DNA of 64,000 nucleotides. Source: Maioricimonas rarisocia. GTDB taxonomy: Bacteria; Planctomycetota; Planctomycetia; Planctomycetales; Planctomycetaceae. The number at the start of each line of letters is the position of its first letter. The stretch's first letter is position 1. The translations under genes and the position numbers were made by a program. The stretch is taken from assembly GCF_007747795.1 (NCBI RefSeq), contig NZ_CP036275.1, forward strand, positions 6,130,001 to 6,194,000, written 5' to 3'. The notes beneath the pieces were generated by a model that worked only from the letters and a program-made list of their open reading frames with translations, was not told the DNA's origin and made no database searches. Positions 1 through 9,615 of the stretch are shown here, piece after piece.

Positions 1-1605
1 GGAAAGCCCGTCAAGATCGCCGTCGAAACGCGGCACGGATCGATCTTCGCCCGCGTCTGGCGTCTGAACGTCGGCCGTATTCCGCTGTATCTGCTCGATA
101 CCAACATCAAGGAGAACAGTGACGAAGACCGCAAGCTGACCGCACGTCTGTACGGCGGCGACCACCGCACCCGCATCCGCCAGGAGATCATGCTGGGGGT
201 GGGAGGCGTCCGCGCTCTGACCGCCCTGGGCATCAATCCCCGCGTCATCCACATGAACGAAGGACACTCGGCGTTCGCTCCGCTCGAGATCATTCGCATG
301 CGGATCAAGAACGACGGCCTGTCCTTCGACGACGCACTGCGCGAGACTGCCGCCAGCGGCGTGTTCACCACGCACACACCCGTTCCCGCCGGCCACGACC
401 GCTTCGACCACAGCCTGATCGAGGAGCACCTCGGCCCGCTGGCCGACGAACTCGGTCTGGGTGTCGACGCCTGCATGGGTCTGGGCCGTGTCGACCCGCA
501 CAATCATTCCGAATCGTTCTGCATGACCGTGCTCGCCTTCAAGACGAGTCGTCGTGCGAACGCCGTCTCGAATCTGCACGGCGTGGTCAGCCGCCGCATG
601 TGGCACAGCCTCTGGCCGTATCGCAGCGAAGAAGAGATCCCCATCGGCCACATCACCAACGGTGTGCACGTCTCGACCTGGCTGGCGCACCAGATGCGCG
701 TGCTGTACGACAAGGTGCTGCCCGCCAACTGGCACCTGAAAAGTGGTGAACCGGAAGTCTGGGCCGGCTTCGAGCGGGTCACGCCGGCCGAGCTGTGGGA
801 AACGCACCAGTCACTGAAAAACCGGCTCATCATTTTCGCCCGCGAATCGCTCGTCAAACAGGCCCACCGCCTGAAGCGATCGGTCGCGGATTCCGAGGCA
901 CTCGAAGGAGTCCTCGATCCCCGCACCCTGACGATCGGCTTTGCCCGCCGCTTCGCACCGTACAAGCGGGCCGACCTGATGATCCGGGACATCGATCGGC
1001 TGGCCCGCCTGGCCGGTGATCCCGAACGTCCCGTCCAGTTCATCTTCGCCGGCAAGGCCCACCCGGCCGACGATCACGGCAAGTCGATCCTGCAGCGGAT
1101 CGCCCGACTGGAGCACGACGACCGCTTCTTCGGCCGGATCGTCTTCCTCGAAGACTACGACATGAACCTCACCCGGCACCTGGTGCAGGGCGTCGACGTC
1201 TGGCTGAACAATCCACGGCGACCGCTGGAGGCTTCAGGAACAAGCGGTCAGAAGGTCGTTCTCAACGGCGGCCTGAACTTCTCCATCCTGGACGGATGGT
1301 GGGCCGAGGCGTTCGATGGCAAGAACGGCTTCGCCATCGGCACCGGCCAGACTCACGCGAATCAGGACATCCAGGACCAGCGGGACGCCGACTCGCTGAT
1401 GGACGTCCTCGAACACGAAATCATTCCGCTCTACTACGACCGCGACGACGATGACCTGCCGCAGGGCTGGATCCGCCGCATGAAGCGGGCCGTCCGAACC
1501 CTCGGCTGGCGGTTTAACGCCGACCGCATGGTCATGGACTACGTCAAGGAGTGCTACATTCCGGCTGCCGGAAGTCTCTCCTGCGAAATGACGACCATGC
1601 CATAG
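1..1605 (+). CDS. glgP: alpha-glucan phosphorylase (GT35), 5' truncated by window edge
   Basis: The reading frame is open from base 1 and continues in frame into the recognisable protein, so the gene begins outside the window. Phosphorylases of this family cut alpha-1,4-glucan (glycogen, maltodextrin) with phosphate to give glucose-1-phosphate, using pyridoxal phosphate, in the cytoplasm. The C-terminal half carries family blocks: [35 protein letters not shown], and [15 protein letters not shown] followed by SILDGWW. By alignment with maltodextrin phosphorylase, the Lys at bases 1252-1254 is the expected PLP-binding residue. The sequence resembles the GlgP type with an N-terminal DUF3417, but that part is missing here. 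A secreted HEAT protein follows 49 bases downstream. Family assignment is secure; the exact donor substrate is not visible. Confidence 0.93.
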   Translation, partial: GKPVKIAVETRHGSIFARVWRLNVGRIPLYLLDTNIKENSDEDRKLTARLYGGDHRTRIRQEIMLGVGGVRALTALGINPRVIHMNEGHSAFAPLEIIRMRIKNDGLSFDDALRETAASGVFTTHTPVPAGHDRFDHSLIEEHLGPLADELGLGVDACMGLGRVDPHNHSESFCMTVLAFKTSRRANAVSNLHGVVSRRMWHSLWPYRSEEEIPIGHITNGVHVSTWLAHQMRVLYDKVLPANWHLKSGEPEVWAGFERVTPAELWETHQSLKNRLIIFARESLVKQAHRLKRSVADSEALEGVLDPRTLTIGFARRFAPYKRADLMIRDIDRLARLAGDPERPVQFIFAGKAHPADDHGKSILQRIARLEHDDRFFGRIVFLEDYDMNLTRHLVQGVDVWLNNPRRPLEASGTSGQKVVLNGGLNFSILDGWWAEAFDGKNGFAIGTGQTHANQDIQDQRDADSLMDVLEHEIIPLYYDRDDDDLPQGWIRRMKRAVRTLGWRFNADRMVMDYVKECYIPAAGSLSCEMTTMP

Positions 1606-1654
1606 CGGGAGCCTCGACCCAGCGGGCCGCATTCCGTCCGGAGGAACCCGACCG

Positions 1655-2914
1655 GTGCTCACCACCCATCCGATGTGTCGATCCCGGTCTCGTTCCACCA
1701 CTGCAATGGCGCTGTGCTGCGTCTTGGGCATGATTGCCTTCTGCGCGCCAGACAGTGACAGCCGCGCCGATGAACCGCAGCCGGTCGGACAGCGCACGTA
1801 CGGCGGCCACACCGTCGACGAGTGGCGGGCCCGCATCAAGAGTTTCAACCTCGACGATCCCGGCATCGCCTCTCAGGTGCCGGGGCTCATTGAGCTGACG
1901 CGCGACACGGAGCTCCCGTGGTTTACCCGACGGCAGGCCGCCCTGACGCTCGGGCGCATCGGAGAGCCGGCCGCACAAGCCGTCCCCGTCATGGAATCGT
2001 TCCTGCACCCTGAGGGTGAGCCGGAGCCTCTGCAGACACGGTTGTGGGCGATGAAGTCGCTGGCACTGTTCGGTCCCGTCGCTGCCGATGCGGCGGGGTC
2101 GATTGCCAGCATTCTCCAGGACGAGACCGCACCGCTGACCCTGCGACTGTCCGCCGTGGAGGCCCTGGGACGAATCGGCACGGCCGCCCGCGAGCCGCTG
2201 CCGGGACTGATTGCCACGCTTCGCGGGCAGCACGGAACCGGGCTCGCCGACGACGAACAGGCCGAACTGCAGATCGCTGCCGCAGACATCCTGATGCTGC
2301 TGCGCAGCGAAGCCAGCCCCGCTGTCCCGGCACTGATCCGTGCCGCCCAACACGACTCGCCACGGATGCGCCGCATCGCCGCGACGACTCTCGGCACGAT
2401 CGGTCCCCGCGCCGACGCGGCCATCCCCGTCCTGGGTGAACTGATCCTGTTTGACGAGGCCGAAGACGTCCGTGATGCCGCGGCCATCGCCCTGGCAGGT
2501 TTGGGCGATCCGGCTATCCCGGCCCTGCTGACGCTTATCGAGGACCAGGACGTCGATGTCCGCTGGCGGGCGGCGGATGCGCTCGGCCGCTTGCCGTCCG
2601 GTCCCCCCGCCGTCGAGGAGGCCCTGGAGAAAGCGATCGCCGAGGACGAGCCGGTCGTTCGGATCACCGCACTGGAATCGCTGTGGTCACTCACTCGAGA
2701 TGCCGCTCAGGTGGCACCGATTGCCCTCCGGTACCTTGCGGACGAGGACCGGCAGATTCGCATTCGAGCCTACCGGCTGCTGCAGAGTCTCGGCCGCCGG
2801 GTGTCGGTCGTGCGGGAGCAGCTGGAAGCACTCGTCGATCACCCCGATCCGGTGGTGAGCCACTCGGCAGATCTGCTGCTCGAACAACTCAACGGCTCGA
2901 CCGGCACGCCCTGA
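1655..2914 (+). CDS. secreted HEAT-repeat protein
   Basis: A 419-residue protein with an N-terminal hydrophobic export signal (about residues 15-35, ending near SRADEPQP), followed by about ten HEAT/PBS-lyase-like repeats of roughly 37 residues (for example LTLRLSAVEALGRIG, DDPAIPALL-type helices, VDVRWRAADALGRL). HEAT repeats form alpha-solenoids that bind other proteins; no catalytic motif is seen. A GTG start at 1655 is chosen because GGAGG lies at 1640-1644, about 10 bases upstream; in-frame ATGs at 1673 and 1706 are alternatives and would still leave a signal sequence. Such exported HEAT proteins are common in planctomycetes, and their partners are usually unknown. Confidence 0.8.
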   Translation: MLTTHPMCRSRSRSTTAMALCCVLGMIAFCAPDSDSRADEPQPVGQRTYGGHTVDEWRARIKSFNLDDPGIASQVPGLIELTRDTELPWFTRRQAALTLGRIGEPAAQAVPVMESFLHPEGEPEPLQTRLWAMKSLALFGPVAADAAGSIASILQDETAPLTLRLSAVEALGRIGTAAREPLPGLIATLRGQHGTGLADDEQAELQIAAADILMLLRSEASPAVPALIRAAQHDSPRMRRIAATTLGTIGPRADAAIPVLGELILFDEAEDVRDAAAIALAGLGDPAIPALLTLIEDQDVDVRWRAADALGRLPSGPPAVEEALEKAIAEDEPVVRITALESLWSLTRDAAQVAPIALRYLADEDRQIRIRAYRLLQSLGRRVSVVREQLEALVDHPDPVVSHSADLLLEQLNGSTGTP

Positions 2915-3017
2915 GGGCCCGCGCCCGACAGGGTGGCAGGCTCCCCCTTCACGGCAGACACATGCGGCCTATGAAGCTCGCACTGGCGCGTCACGAGCCG
3001 CGACCGTGAGGGAGCGC

Positions 3018-3054
3018 GGGTGGCCGGGATCGGAATGAGCGGAGCCCCCGGAGT
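3018..3054 (+). repeat. fragment of dispersed repeat related to 27949 and 34871 elements
   Basis: About 37 bases beginning GGGTGGCCGGGATCGG match the interior of the elements at 27949-28085 and 34871-35161, minus a 9-base segment lying between two short GGAGCG-like repeats. It sits in the 180-bp gap between the convergent HEAT protein and gamma-glutamyltransferase genes. Confidence 0.6.
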
Positions 3055-3094
3055 CGTTCGTTCCCCAGGACGGCATCGATTCTCGCATGAGCAG

Positions 3095-4864
3095 TCAGTA
3101 GCCGACGGCAGCTCCATCCTTGCGCGGGTCTGAGCCCCCCTGTCGCGTACCGGTCCGGGGATCAATCATGATTCCCTGGTACCCGCCGAAGCCTCCCGGC
3201 AGCCGCACCACCTTGTGCCCCCGCTGTTCGAGTGCCTTGACGACATCGGGGCCGATGCCGGACTCGACCGCAACACGTCCGCCATCCGGTTCCATCTCAC
3301 GACCGGTCGGCGTCTGCGAGCCCAGGTGCCGCACACGCGCCGCATCGCCGGCCTGCTGCACGTTCATTCCGAAATCGATCATGTTGATCAGCACCTGTAC
3401 CTGCCCCTGCGGCTGCATGTCCCCGCCCATCACGCCGAAAGACAACCAGGGTTGACCATCCTTCGTAACCATGGCGGGAATGATCGTGTGGAACGGCCGC
3501 TTCCGCGGTTCCAGCCGGTTCGGATGTTCGCCGTCGAGGGCGAACAATGCTCCGCGATTCTGCAGCGTGAAACCGAGATCGGCCGGCGTCACCTTGGAGC
3601 CGAATCCGTGGTAGGTGCTCTGGATCAGCGAGCAGCAGTTGCCGAAGCGGTCGACGACCGTCAGATAGATCGTGTCGCCGTTCTGCAGCTTCGGATCACC
3701 GGCCGGAACAGTGACCGCCGCCTTGTTCGGATCAATCCGCTTGCGCTGCTGGTTGGCGTACTCTTTCGACAGCAGTCCTTCGAGCGGCACGTCGGCAAAG
3801 GCCGGGTCGGCGTAGAATCGCGCGCGGTCGGCAAACACCAGTTTCTTCGCTTCGATCAGCAGGTGCAGGTAGTCTGCCGAGTTGTGCCCCATCTTCTTCA
3901 GATCGTACGCCTCGAGCAGATTGAGCATCTGCAGGACGGCTATCCCCTGGCCGTTGGGGGGGAGTTGCCACACGTTGTAGCCGCGGTAGCTCGTCGAGAC
4001 CGGCTCGATCCAGTTCGACTCGTGCTCGATGAAATCCCGCATCGAAAAGAAGCCGCCGACGTCTTTGCTGAACGCAACGATCTTCTCGGCGATGACACCT
4101 TCGTAGAAGGTGTCCCGTCCCCCCTGGGCAATCTGTCGGTATGTTTCGGCCAGTCGCGGATTGGTGAACAGCTCGCCTGCCGTCGGGGCCTTCCCGCCCG
4201 GCAGAAACGTGTCGGCGGAATCGGGCCACTTCTTCAGCGAGTCGGTCGCCCCCTCCCACGAGCCGGCGATGATCTCGGTCACCGCAAAACCGTTTTCGGC
4301 ATAACCGATCGCCGGTGCCAGCAGGTCGGCCATCGGCAGCGTTCCGAACCGCGTCCGCAGCATCTCCCAACCATCAACGCAGCCGGGGACAGTCCACGAG
4401 AGCGGACCGTCGATCGGAATCTCCTTGAGCTTGCGTTCCTGAAAGACGCTGGTGTTCAGTTCGATCGGACTGCGACCGGAGGCGTTCAGCCCGTACAGCT
4501 TCTTCTCTTTCGCGTCCCAGTAGATCGCGAACAGATCCCCACCGATGCCACAGCTCATCGGTTCGACCACGCCCAGCACGGCATTGGCCGCGATGGCGGC
4601 ATCGGCGGCCGTTCCTCCCTGCCGAAGCACATCCACTCCTGCCTGGGCGGCCAGCGGATGACTTGTCGCGACGAGGCCTTCGCGGGCCATGACAACAGAA
4701 CGCGACTGGTGCGGCACACCATGCGGACGATCGTAACCGGCGGCTCGCGCCAGTTCGCTGGCGACGTACGGCAGCGAGACCTCCATCATCAATACAACTC
4801 CCATGGCCCACACGAGCGACGTACGCACTCGCCGTCTCCCGGATGTTCGCGACGCACTGCGCAT
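3095..4864 (-). CDS. ggt: gamma-glutamyltransferase, exported
   Basis: A 589-residue Ntn-hydrolase precursor. It cleaves the gamma-glutamyl bond of glutathione and related compounds, in the periplasm to judge from the N-terminal hydrophobic segment (residues about 14-37). Family landmarks run in order: VMAREGLVATSHPLAAQAG (residues 58-76), GGTAADAAIAANAVLGVVEP (83-102), GIGGDLFAIYWD, LPPNGQG, then the autoprocessing site before Thr398 in NGDTIYLTVVD, which would be the nucleophile of the small subunit. FGVMGGDMQPQGQVQVL near the C-terminus is also typical. The length matches bacterial Ggt. It is divergent from egtD-egtB, with 356 bases between them. In planctomycetes this subfamily is often annotated only as glutathione hydrolase-like, so the in vivo substrate is open. 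Confidence 0.93.
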   Translation of the reverse strand: MRSASRTSGRRRVRTSLVWAMGVVLMMEVSLPYVASELARAAGYDRPHGVPHQSRSVVMAREGLVATSHPLAAQAGVDVLRQGGTAADAAIAANAVLGVVEPMSCGIGGDLFAIYWDAKEKKLYGLNASGRSPIELNTSVFQERKLKEIPIDGPLSWTVPGCVDGWEMLRTRFGTLPMADLLAPAIGYAENGFAVTEIIAGSWEGATDSLKKWPDSADTFLPGGKAPTAGELFTNPRLAETYRQIAQGGRDTFYEGVIAEKIVAFSKDVGGFFSMRDFIEHESNWIEPVSTSYRGYNVWQLPPNGQGIAVLQMLNLLEAYDLKKMGHNSADYLHLLIEAKKLVFADRARFYADPAFADVPLEGLLSKEYANQQRKRIDPNKAAVTVPAGDPKLQNGDTIYLTVVDRFGNCCSLIQSTYHGFGSKVTPADLGFTLQNRGALFALDGEHPNRLEPRKRPFHTIIPAMVTKDGQPWLSFGVMGGDMQPQGQVQVLINMIDFGMNVQQAGDAARVRHLGSQTPTGREMEPDGGRVAVESGIGPDVVKALEQRGHKVVRLPGGFGGYQGIMIDPRTGTRQGGSDPRKDGAAVGY

Positions 4865-5220
4865 GTCTTCGGCTACTCCATTTCCGCGTCAATCCTGCCT
4901 CCCCACCCCGACAGCCAATCAAGTTTGCTGCATCGCCCGCAATTTGACAATACTTACGTGCCACGGGAATCGATACGAACCGCTCCTGCGAACACGGTTC
5001 GCCAGGCCACATTCACAAAGCGGCATTCGCCAACTGTCTATCCGTCAAACCCGGGTAAAGTGGTCAAAATACCCGCAAAAACAGTTTCGGCGAATCTCCC
5101 AAAAACGGCCGATTGAGGGGATGCAAAACCGCGTCTTCGCCTTTAGGCTCGACCGGAACAAGCCACGTTCCATCGCTCAAGCCCACTGGCCAACGACCGG
5201 TCCTGGAAAAGGCCCATCCC
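4865..5220. other. divergent intergenic region between ggt and egtD
   Basis: This 356-base region must hold promoters for both divergent genes. A TTGACA-like hexamer lies in the AT-richest part (about 4943-4965), but no good -10 partner was found at 16-18 bases, so I do not call a promoter. The reading frame of egtD is open back to a TTG at 5113. The family homology begins later, and GTG 5221 with GGAAAAGG at about 5204-5211 is the better start. Confidence 0.4.
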
Positions 5221-6204
5221 GTGCGAGAAGCAGACGCCTGTACGCTGTCCGAAACAACATCGTCGGAAATCACGGAAACGTCTCAACAGTTCCTCGAGGA
5301 CGTCATCCGTGGGCTCTCCCAGTCTCTCAGAACGCTACCCTGCAAGTATCTCTACGATCATCGCGGGTCCCATCTGTTCGACGCCATCTGCGAACTGGAC
5401 GAGTACTATCCGACGCGCACCGAACTGAACATCATGCGGGAGTCCGTCGACGAGATGGCCGAACGCATCGGGCCGGAAGCGGGAATCGTCGAGTATGGAA
5501 GTGGCAGCAGCCTGAAAACCGAACTGCTCCTCGAAGCACTCGATTCGCCGGTCGCCTACGTGCCGGTCGACATCTCCGACCAGCACCTGCATGCTGCCGC
5601 CGAACGGATGAGCGAACTGTTTCCTGACGTGGACATCATCCCGATCCACGCGGATTTCACCGACCGCGTCAAACTGCCCGAGTTCCCCCGCCGTTCCCGA
5701 AGGATCTCGGCGTACTTTCCGGGTTCGACAATCGGCAACTTCACTCCGGAAGAAGCCGCCGGACTGCTCGGCCGCATCGCCGAGACATGTCACCGTGGCG
5801 GCGGACTCCTGATCGGTTTCGATCTGCAGAAGGATGTCCGCATCCTCGAAGCCGCCTATGACGACGCCGAGGGGGTAACCGCCCGGTTCAACCTCAATCT
5901 GCTCGAGCGGATCAACCGCGAACTCGACGCCGACTTCAACCTGGAGCAGTTCCGGCATCGGGCCATCTACAACCGGGAGCACAACCGGGTCGAGATGCAC
6001 CTCGAAAGCCTGAAAGCTCAATCGGTCACGGTCGGAGGCCGCGAGTTCGCGTTCGAGGCGGGCGAGACGATCTGCACCGAGCATTCGCACAAGTACACCA
6101 TCGACGGATTCTCTGCCCTCGCGGCATCGGCCGGTCTCCAGTTGGCCCAGTACTGGACCGATCCCCAGCAGCTGTTTGCCGTCGCCTACCTCGACGTCGT
6201 CTGA
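5221..6204 (+). CDS. egtD: L-histidine N-alpha-methyltransferase (ergothioneine)
   Basis: This enzyme trimethylates L-histidine with S-adenosylmethionine to hercynine, the first step of ergothioneine synthesis, in the cytoplasm. From GTG 5221 it is about 327 residues, matching the family's roughly 320. Landmarks are KYLYDHRGSHLFDAICELDE and YYPTRTE near the N-terminus, the SAM-binding EYGSGSSLKT, VPVDIS, YFPGSTIGNF and GGGLLIGFDLQKD. The C-terminal EHSHKYTIDGF block is also typical. A longer frame from TTG 5113 exists, but its extra 36 residues look unlike the family and lack a good ribosome-binding site. egtB follows 55 bases downstream on the same strand, so the two probably form one transcript. 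Confidence 0.93.
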   Translation: MREADACTLSETTSSEITETSQQFLEDVIRGLSQSLRTLPCKYLYDHRGSHLFDAICELDEYYPTRTELNIMRESVDEMAERIGPEAGIVEYGSGSSLKTELLLEALDSPVAYVPVDISDQHLHAAAERMSELFPDVDIIPIHADFTDRVKLPEFPRRSRRISAYFPGSTIGNFTPEEAAGLLGRIAETCHRGGGLLIGFDLQKDVRILEAAYDDAEGVTARFNLNLLERINRELDADFNLEQFRHRAIYNREHNRVEMHLESLKAQSVTVGGREFAFEAGETICTEHSHKYTIDGFSALAASAGLQLAQYWTDPQQLFAVAYLDVV

Positions 6205-6259
6205 TCGCCCGACGAATGGTGTCCTGTCTGTTCCGCAGCCTCGCCGAAGATTCCTCGCC

Positions 6260-7543
6260 ATGCAACTTACAGAACACGCCTCGTCTCTCGACGAACTGCG
6301 GGAACGGTTCCAGACCGTCCGCAACTTCAGCGAAACCCTCTGCGAACCGCTCACTCCCGAAGACTGCGTCGTGCAATCGATGCCGGACGTCAGCCCCACG
6401 CGCTGGCATCTGGCCCACACGTCCTGGTTTTTCGAAACCTTCGTGCTCGCGCGGCAACCGGACTATACGCCGCATCACCCGGAGTACGAGTACCTGTTCA
6501 ACTCGTACTACAACTCGGTGGGCAAGCAGTTTCCGCGTCCGCAGCGCGGGATGCTTACACGGCCCGGCCGGGATGAAGTCATCGAATACCGGCATTCGAT
6601 CGACGTCGCCGTCAGCCGTCTGCTCGAAGACCTGCCGGAGGACATGGCCGGAAGTGTTCCTGCGATCATCGAACTGGGGCTGCATCACGAACAGCAGCAC
6701 CAGGAACTGATCCTCACCGACATCAAGCACGTCCTCTCGTGCAACCCGCTGATGCCCGTCTACCGGGAGGGGGTGACGCAGCTCACGCCGTCGCGAGAAC
6801 TCGAATGGATCGACTTCGACGGCGGCATCCGGGAGATCGGCCACACCGGCAGCGGCTTTGCGTACGACAACGAATCTCCCCGACACGAAGTCCTGCTCCG
6901 CGACTTCTCGCTGGCCAGCCGTCCGGTCACGGCGGGAGACTATCTGGCCTTCATCGAGGATGACGGGTATCGCCGTCCGGAACTGTGGCTCTCGATGGGC
7001 TGGAGCGCACTCGAGCAGGAACAGTGGACGGCACCGCTGTACTGGTTCGAGAAGGATGGGAAATGGTGGGAGTTCACGCTTGCCGGTCCGCGTCCGCTCA
7101 ATCCCGCGGCCCCGGTCTGTCACGTCAGCTACTTCGAGGCCGATGCCTTTGCTCGTTGGGCGAACGGGCGATTGCCGACCGAGACCGAGTGGGAGGTTGC
7201 CTGCGCCACTCACGGAGCTGCCGACGGCCATTTCGTCGACGGGTTGCTCGCAGCCGACCGCCCCGTTCATCCGGCTGCTGCCGCGAGCGATCAGCCGATT
7301 GCGCAGATGCTGGGAGACGTGTGGGAATGGACGGCCAGTCCCTACGTGGCGTATCCCGGTTACCGTGCAGCCGCGGGAGCCCTCGGCGAGTACAACGGGA
7401 AGTTCATGTGCAATCAGTACGTGCTGCGGGGCGGCTCGTGCGCAACGCACAGCACGCACATCCGGCCGACGTACCGCAACTTCTTCCCGCCGGAGGCCCG
7501 CTGGCAGTTTTCCGGCTTCCGGCTGGCGCGCGACGCGGAGTAA
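6260..7543 (+). CDS. egtB: ergothioneine sulfoxide synthase EgtB
   Basis: A 427-residue non-heme iron enzyme that joins hercynine to a thiol donor (cysteine or gamma-glutamylcysteine) with oxygen to give the sulfoxide intermediate. An N-terminal DinB-like four-helix domain carries the candidate iron ligands: His50 or His53 in RWHLAHTSWF, and His143/His147 in LHHEQQHQE. A C-terminal FGE-sulfatase domain contains RLPTETEWEVAC, GDVWEWTASPY, LRGGSCATH and YRNFFPPEARWQFSGFRLA. The ATG at 6260 starts the family homology directly. No egtA, egtC or egtE was found within the window; the neighbouring gamma-glutamyltransferase is the only gene that could relate to gamma-glutamyl removal. Whether the donor is Cys or gamma-Glu-Cys cannot be read with certainty. 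Confidence 0.93.
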   Translation: MQLTEHASSLDELRERFQTVRNFSETLCEPLTPEDCVVQSMPDVSPTRWHLAHTSWFFETFVLARQPDYTPHHPEYEYLFNSYYNSVGKQFPRPQRGMLTRPGRDEVIEYRHSIDVAVSRLLEDLPEDMAGSVPAIIELGLHHEQQHQELILTDIKHVLSCNPLMPVYREGVTQLTPSRELEWIDFDGGIREIGHTGSGFAYDNESPRHEVLLRDFSLASRPVTAGDYLAFIEDDGYRRPELWLSMGWSALEQEQWTAPLYWFEKDGKWWEFTLAGPRPLNPAAPVCHVSYFEADAFARWANGRLPTETEWEVACATHGAADGHFVDGLLAADRPVHPAAAASDQPIAQMLGDVWEWTASPYVAYPGYRAAAGALGEYNGKFMCNQYVLRGGSCATHSTHIRPTYRNFFPPEARWQFSGFRLARDAE

Positions 7544-7574
7544 CTGTGACGGCTCGACAAACGTCAACGGCGAG

Positions 7575-7594
7575 CCCCGAGTGTCAGCTCGGGG
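7575..7594. repeat. REP-like palindrome CCCCGAGY-N4-GCTCGGGG
   Basis: The sequence CCCCGAGT, four bases, GCTCGGGG is a near-perfect inverted repeat just after egtB. The same palindrome occurs at 20140-20159 and 20544-20563, each time preceded by GCGAG. It could act as a transcript-end hairpin, but no T-run follows. Confidence 0.6.
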
Positions 7595-7606
7595 GTACTA
7601 CAAGCG

Positions 7607-7650
7607 GGTGGCTGGCGTTCGAGCCGAAGGCGAGCCCCCAGCTGAATGGT
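7607..7650 (+). repeat. dispersed repeat, inverted relative at 28391-28432
   Basis: The block starting GGGTGGCTGGCGTTCGAGCC and running through CGAAGGCGAGCCCCCAGC reappears in reverse complement at 28391-28432 with only a few mismatches. In both places it lies beside a GTAGGGTG/CACCCTAC module, so the two loci share a composite repeat in opposite orientation. Confidence 0.65.
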
Positions 7651-7674
7651 GGCTGACGGTCGTCGGGCAGCGCC

Positions 7675-8956
7675 GTAGGGTGTGTCACGGCATGGTTCCC
7701 TGAAGAGATCCACCCCGGATGACCATGCGAGACCGTGCAGGTCCGTGACGCACCATCCGCAAATGATCACGCTTACGACCGCGAACGGTGCGTCGCCTCC
7801 GGCGACAGCACCCTACCTTGTCGCTGCCGGCCTGACTCGACAGGTCGGGCAGCGCCGTAGGGTGTGTCACGGCATGGTTCCCTGAAGCGATCCACCCCGG
7901 ATGACCATGCGAGACCGTGCAGGTCCGTGACGCACCATCCGCACATGATCACGCTCACGACCGCAAATGGTGCGTCGCCTCCGGCGACAGCACCCTACCT
8001 TGTCGCTGCCGGCCTGACTCGACAGGTGGGGCAGCGCCGCAGGGTGTGTCACGGCATGGTTCCCTGAAGCGATCCACCCCGGATGACCTTGCAACACCGT
8101 GCAGGTCCGTGACGCACCGTCCGCAAATGATCACGGTCACGACCGCGAACGGTGCGTCGCCTCCGGCGACAGCACCCTACCTTGTCGCTGCCGGCCTGAC
8201 TCGACAGGTCGGGCAGCGCCGTAGGGTGTGTCACGGCATAGTTCCCTGAAGCGATCCACCCCGGATGACCATGCGAGACCGTGCAGGTCCGTGACGCACC
8301 ATCCGCACATGATCACGCTCACGACCGCAAATGGTGCGTCGCCTCCGGCGACAGCACCCTACCTTGTCGCTGCCGGCCTGACTCGACAGGTGGGGCAGCG
8401 CCGCAGGGTGTGTCACGGCATAGTTCCCTGAAGCGATCCACCCCGGATGACCTTGCAACACCGTGCAGGTCCGTGACGCACCATCCGCAAATGATCACGC
8501 TTACGACCGCGAACGGTGCGTCGCCTCCGGCGACCGCACCCTACCTTGTCGCTGCCGGCCTGACTCGACAGGTCGGGCAGTGCCGTAGGGTGTGTCACGG
8601 CATGGTTCCCTGAAGCGATCCGCCCCGGATGACCTTGCGACACAGTGCAGGTCCGTGACGCACCATCCGCACATGATCACGCTCACGACCGCAAATGCTG
8701 CGTCGCCTTCGGCGACAGCACCCTACCTTGTCGCTGCCGGCCTGACTCGACAGGTGGGGCAGCGCCGTAGGGTGTGTCACGGCATGGTTCCCTGAAGCGA
8801 TCCACCCCGGATGACCTTGCGAGATCGTGCAGGTCCGTGACGCACCATCCGCACATGATCACGCTTACGACCGCGAACGGTGCGTCGCCTTCGGCGACAG
8901 CACCCTACCTTGTCGCTGCCGGCCTGACTCGACAGGTCGGGCAGCGCCGTAGGGTG
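7675..8956. repeat. 182-bp tandem repeat array, seven full units plus partial eighth
   Basis: Units begin with GTAGGGTG or GCAGGGTG at 7675, 7857, 8039, 8221, 8403, 8585 and 8767, exactly 182 bases apart, with eight bases of an eighth at 8949. Each unit holds two inverted repeats: GTCGCC-TCC-GGCGAC flanked by GGTGC/AGCACC, and a longer hairpin whose outer arms are CACCCTAC and the next unit's GTAGGGTG (first example 7809-7864). Units alternate between two sequence types: CGCAAATG with CGCGAACGG and CAGGTCGGG, or CGCACATG with CGCAAATG and CAGGTGGGG. Small reading frames repeat in every unit on both strands, but they are by-products of the periodicity. It lies between egtB and a reverse-strand gene. 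Confidence 0.93.
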
Positions 8957-8977
8957 CCGCACGGGTGTACTCGCTGG

Positions 8978-9508
8978 CTACGCCAGATTCGTCCTGCCCA
9001 GTTCATCAAACTCGGGCCAGGCCCAGCCGCCGTTAAAGTCTTCGATATCGAGCTGAATCGTTCCCGGCTCGCCAAGTGCGGCGAACAGCCCGTCTGCCTT
9101 CGCCTCCATCACAACGTGGAGGATCATCTCCCCCACGGCGGTGTTGACCGGCCCCGCATCGTCGTCGTCTTCCTCCACGTCCGCTTCTTCGTCGAACGCC
9201 GGAATCACGAGTCGCGTCCCATCGACTCGGATCAGCTCGATCTCCTCACCTTCGAAGTTGGCCTCAACAGCATTGATCCAGTGAATCATGTCGATCGTGT
9301 CACGATCATCGATCGCGCGGGTCCATTCGCCATCCCGATTGTGGGTCTCACGGCAATCCGCATGAATGAAAATCCAGCCCCCCTGGTCACAGTCGTAGCC
9401 GAACTCCAGGGCGCTGATCGGCTCGCCCAACTTCGACAGTGACTTGACGGCCTCTTCCAACTCGTGCCGGAATCTTTTCGCGTCTTTCCGGAAATCAATC
9501 GTTTTCAT
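8978..9508 (-). CDS. hypothetical acidic protein, DUF4303/immunity-like
   Basis: A 176-residue soluble protein starting MKTIDFRKDAKRFRHEL at 9508; an upstream in-frame start at 9529 would add seven residues. It has no signal or membrane segment. Visible features are ALEFGYDCDQGGWIFIHADC, an acidic stretch (EEADVEEDDDDAG, residues about 111-123) and a C-terminal GGWAWPEFDELGRTNLA. The pattern of an aromatic-rich strand followed by an alpha-helical, acidic C-terminus recalls DUF4303-type proteins found among bacterial toxin-immunity genes, but this is a weak resemblance. It lies next to a SUKH-like gene, which slightly favours that reading. The end of the gene abuts the repeat array. Confidence 0.6.
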   Translation of the reverse strand: MKTIDFRKDAKRFRHELEEAVKSLSKLGEPISALEFGYDCDQGGWIFIHADCRETHNRDGEWTRAIDDRDTIDMIHWINAVEANFEGEEIELIRVDGTRLVIPAFDEEADVEEDDDDAGPVNTAVGEMILHVVMEAKADGLFAALGEPGTIQLDIEDFNGGWAWPEFDELGRTNLA

Positions 9509-9615
9509 TGATGGGCTCCAGCATGGCAACGCTTTATCGAGGAAACGTTTCGCGTGCCGGCGTGCGCCGCAAAATCGGGGAATCTCAAACCGCCCGCACG
9601 CGTTCCAGTTCCATT

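Noticed and set aside
3215-5116. A 633-codon plus-strand frame opposite ggt
   Set aside because: The minus strand encodes a full gamma-glutamyltransferase with its catalytic Thr; the plus frame has no domain.
7675-8956. The array as a CRISPR
   Set aside because: Units are 182 bases and fully tandem, without short repeats separated by unique spacers; no cas gene is near.
7682-8962. Many 60-110 codon frames inside the 182-bp array
   Set aside because: They repeat with the unit on both strands, share identical sequences and have no ordered protein features.
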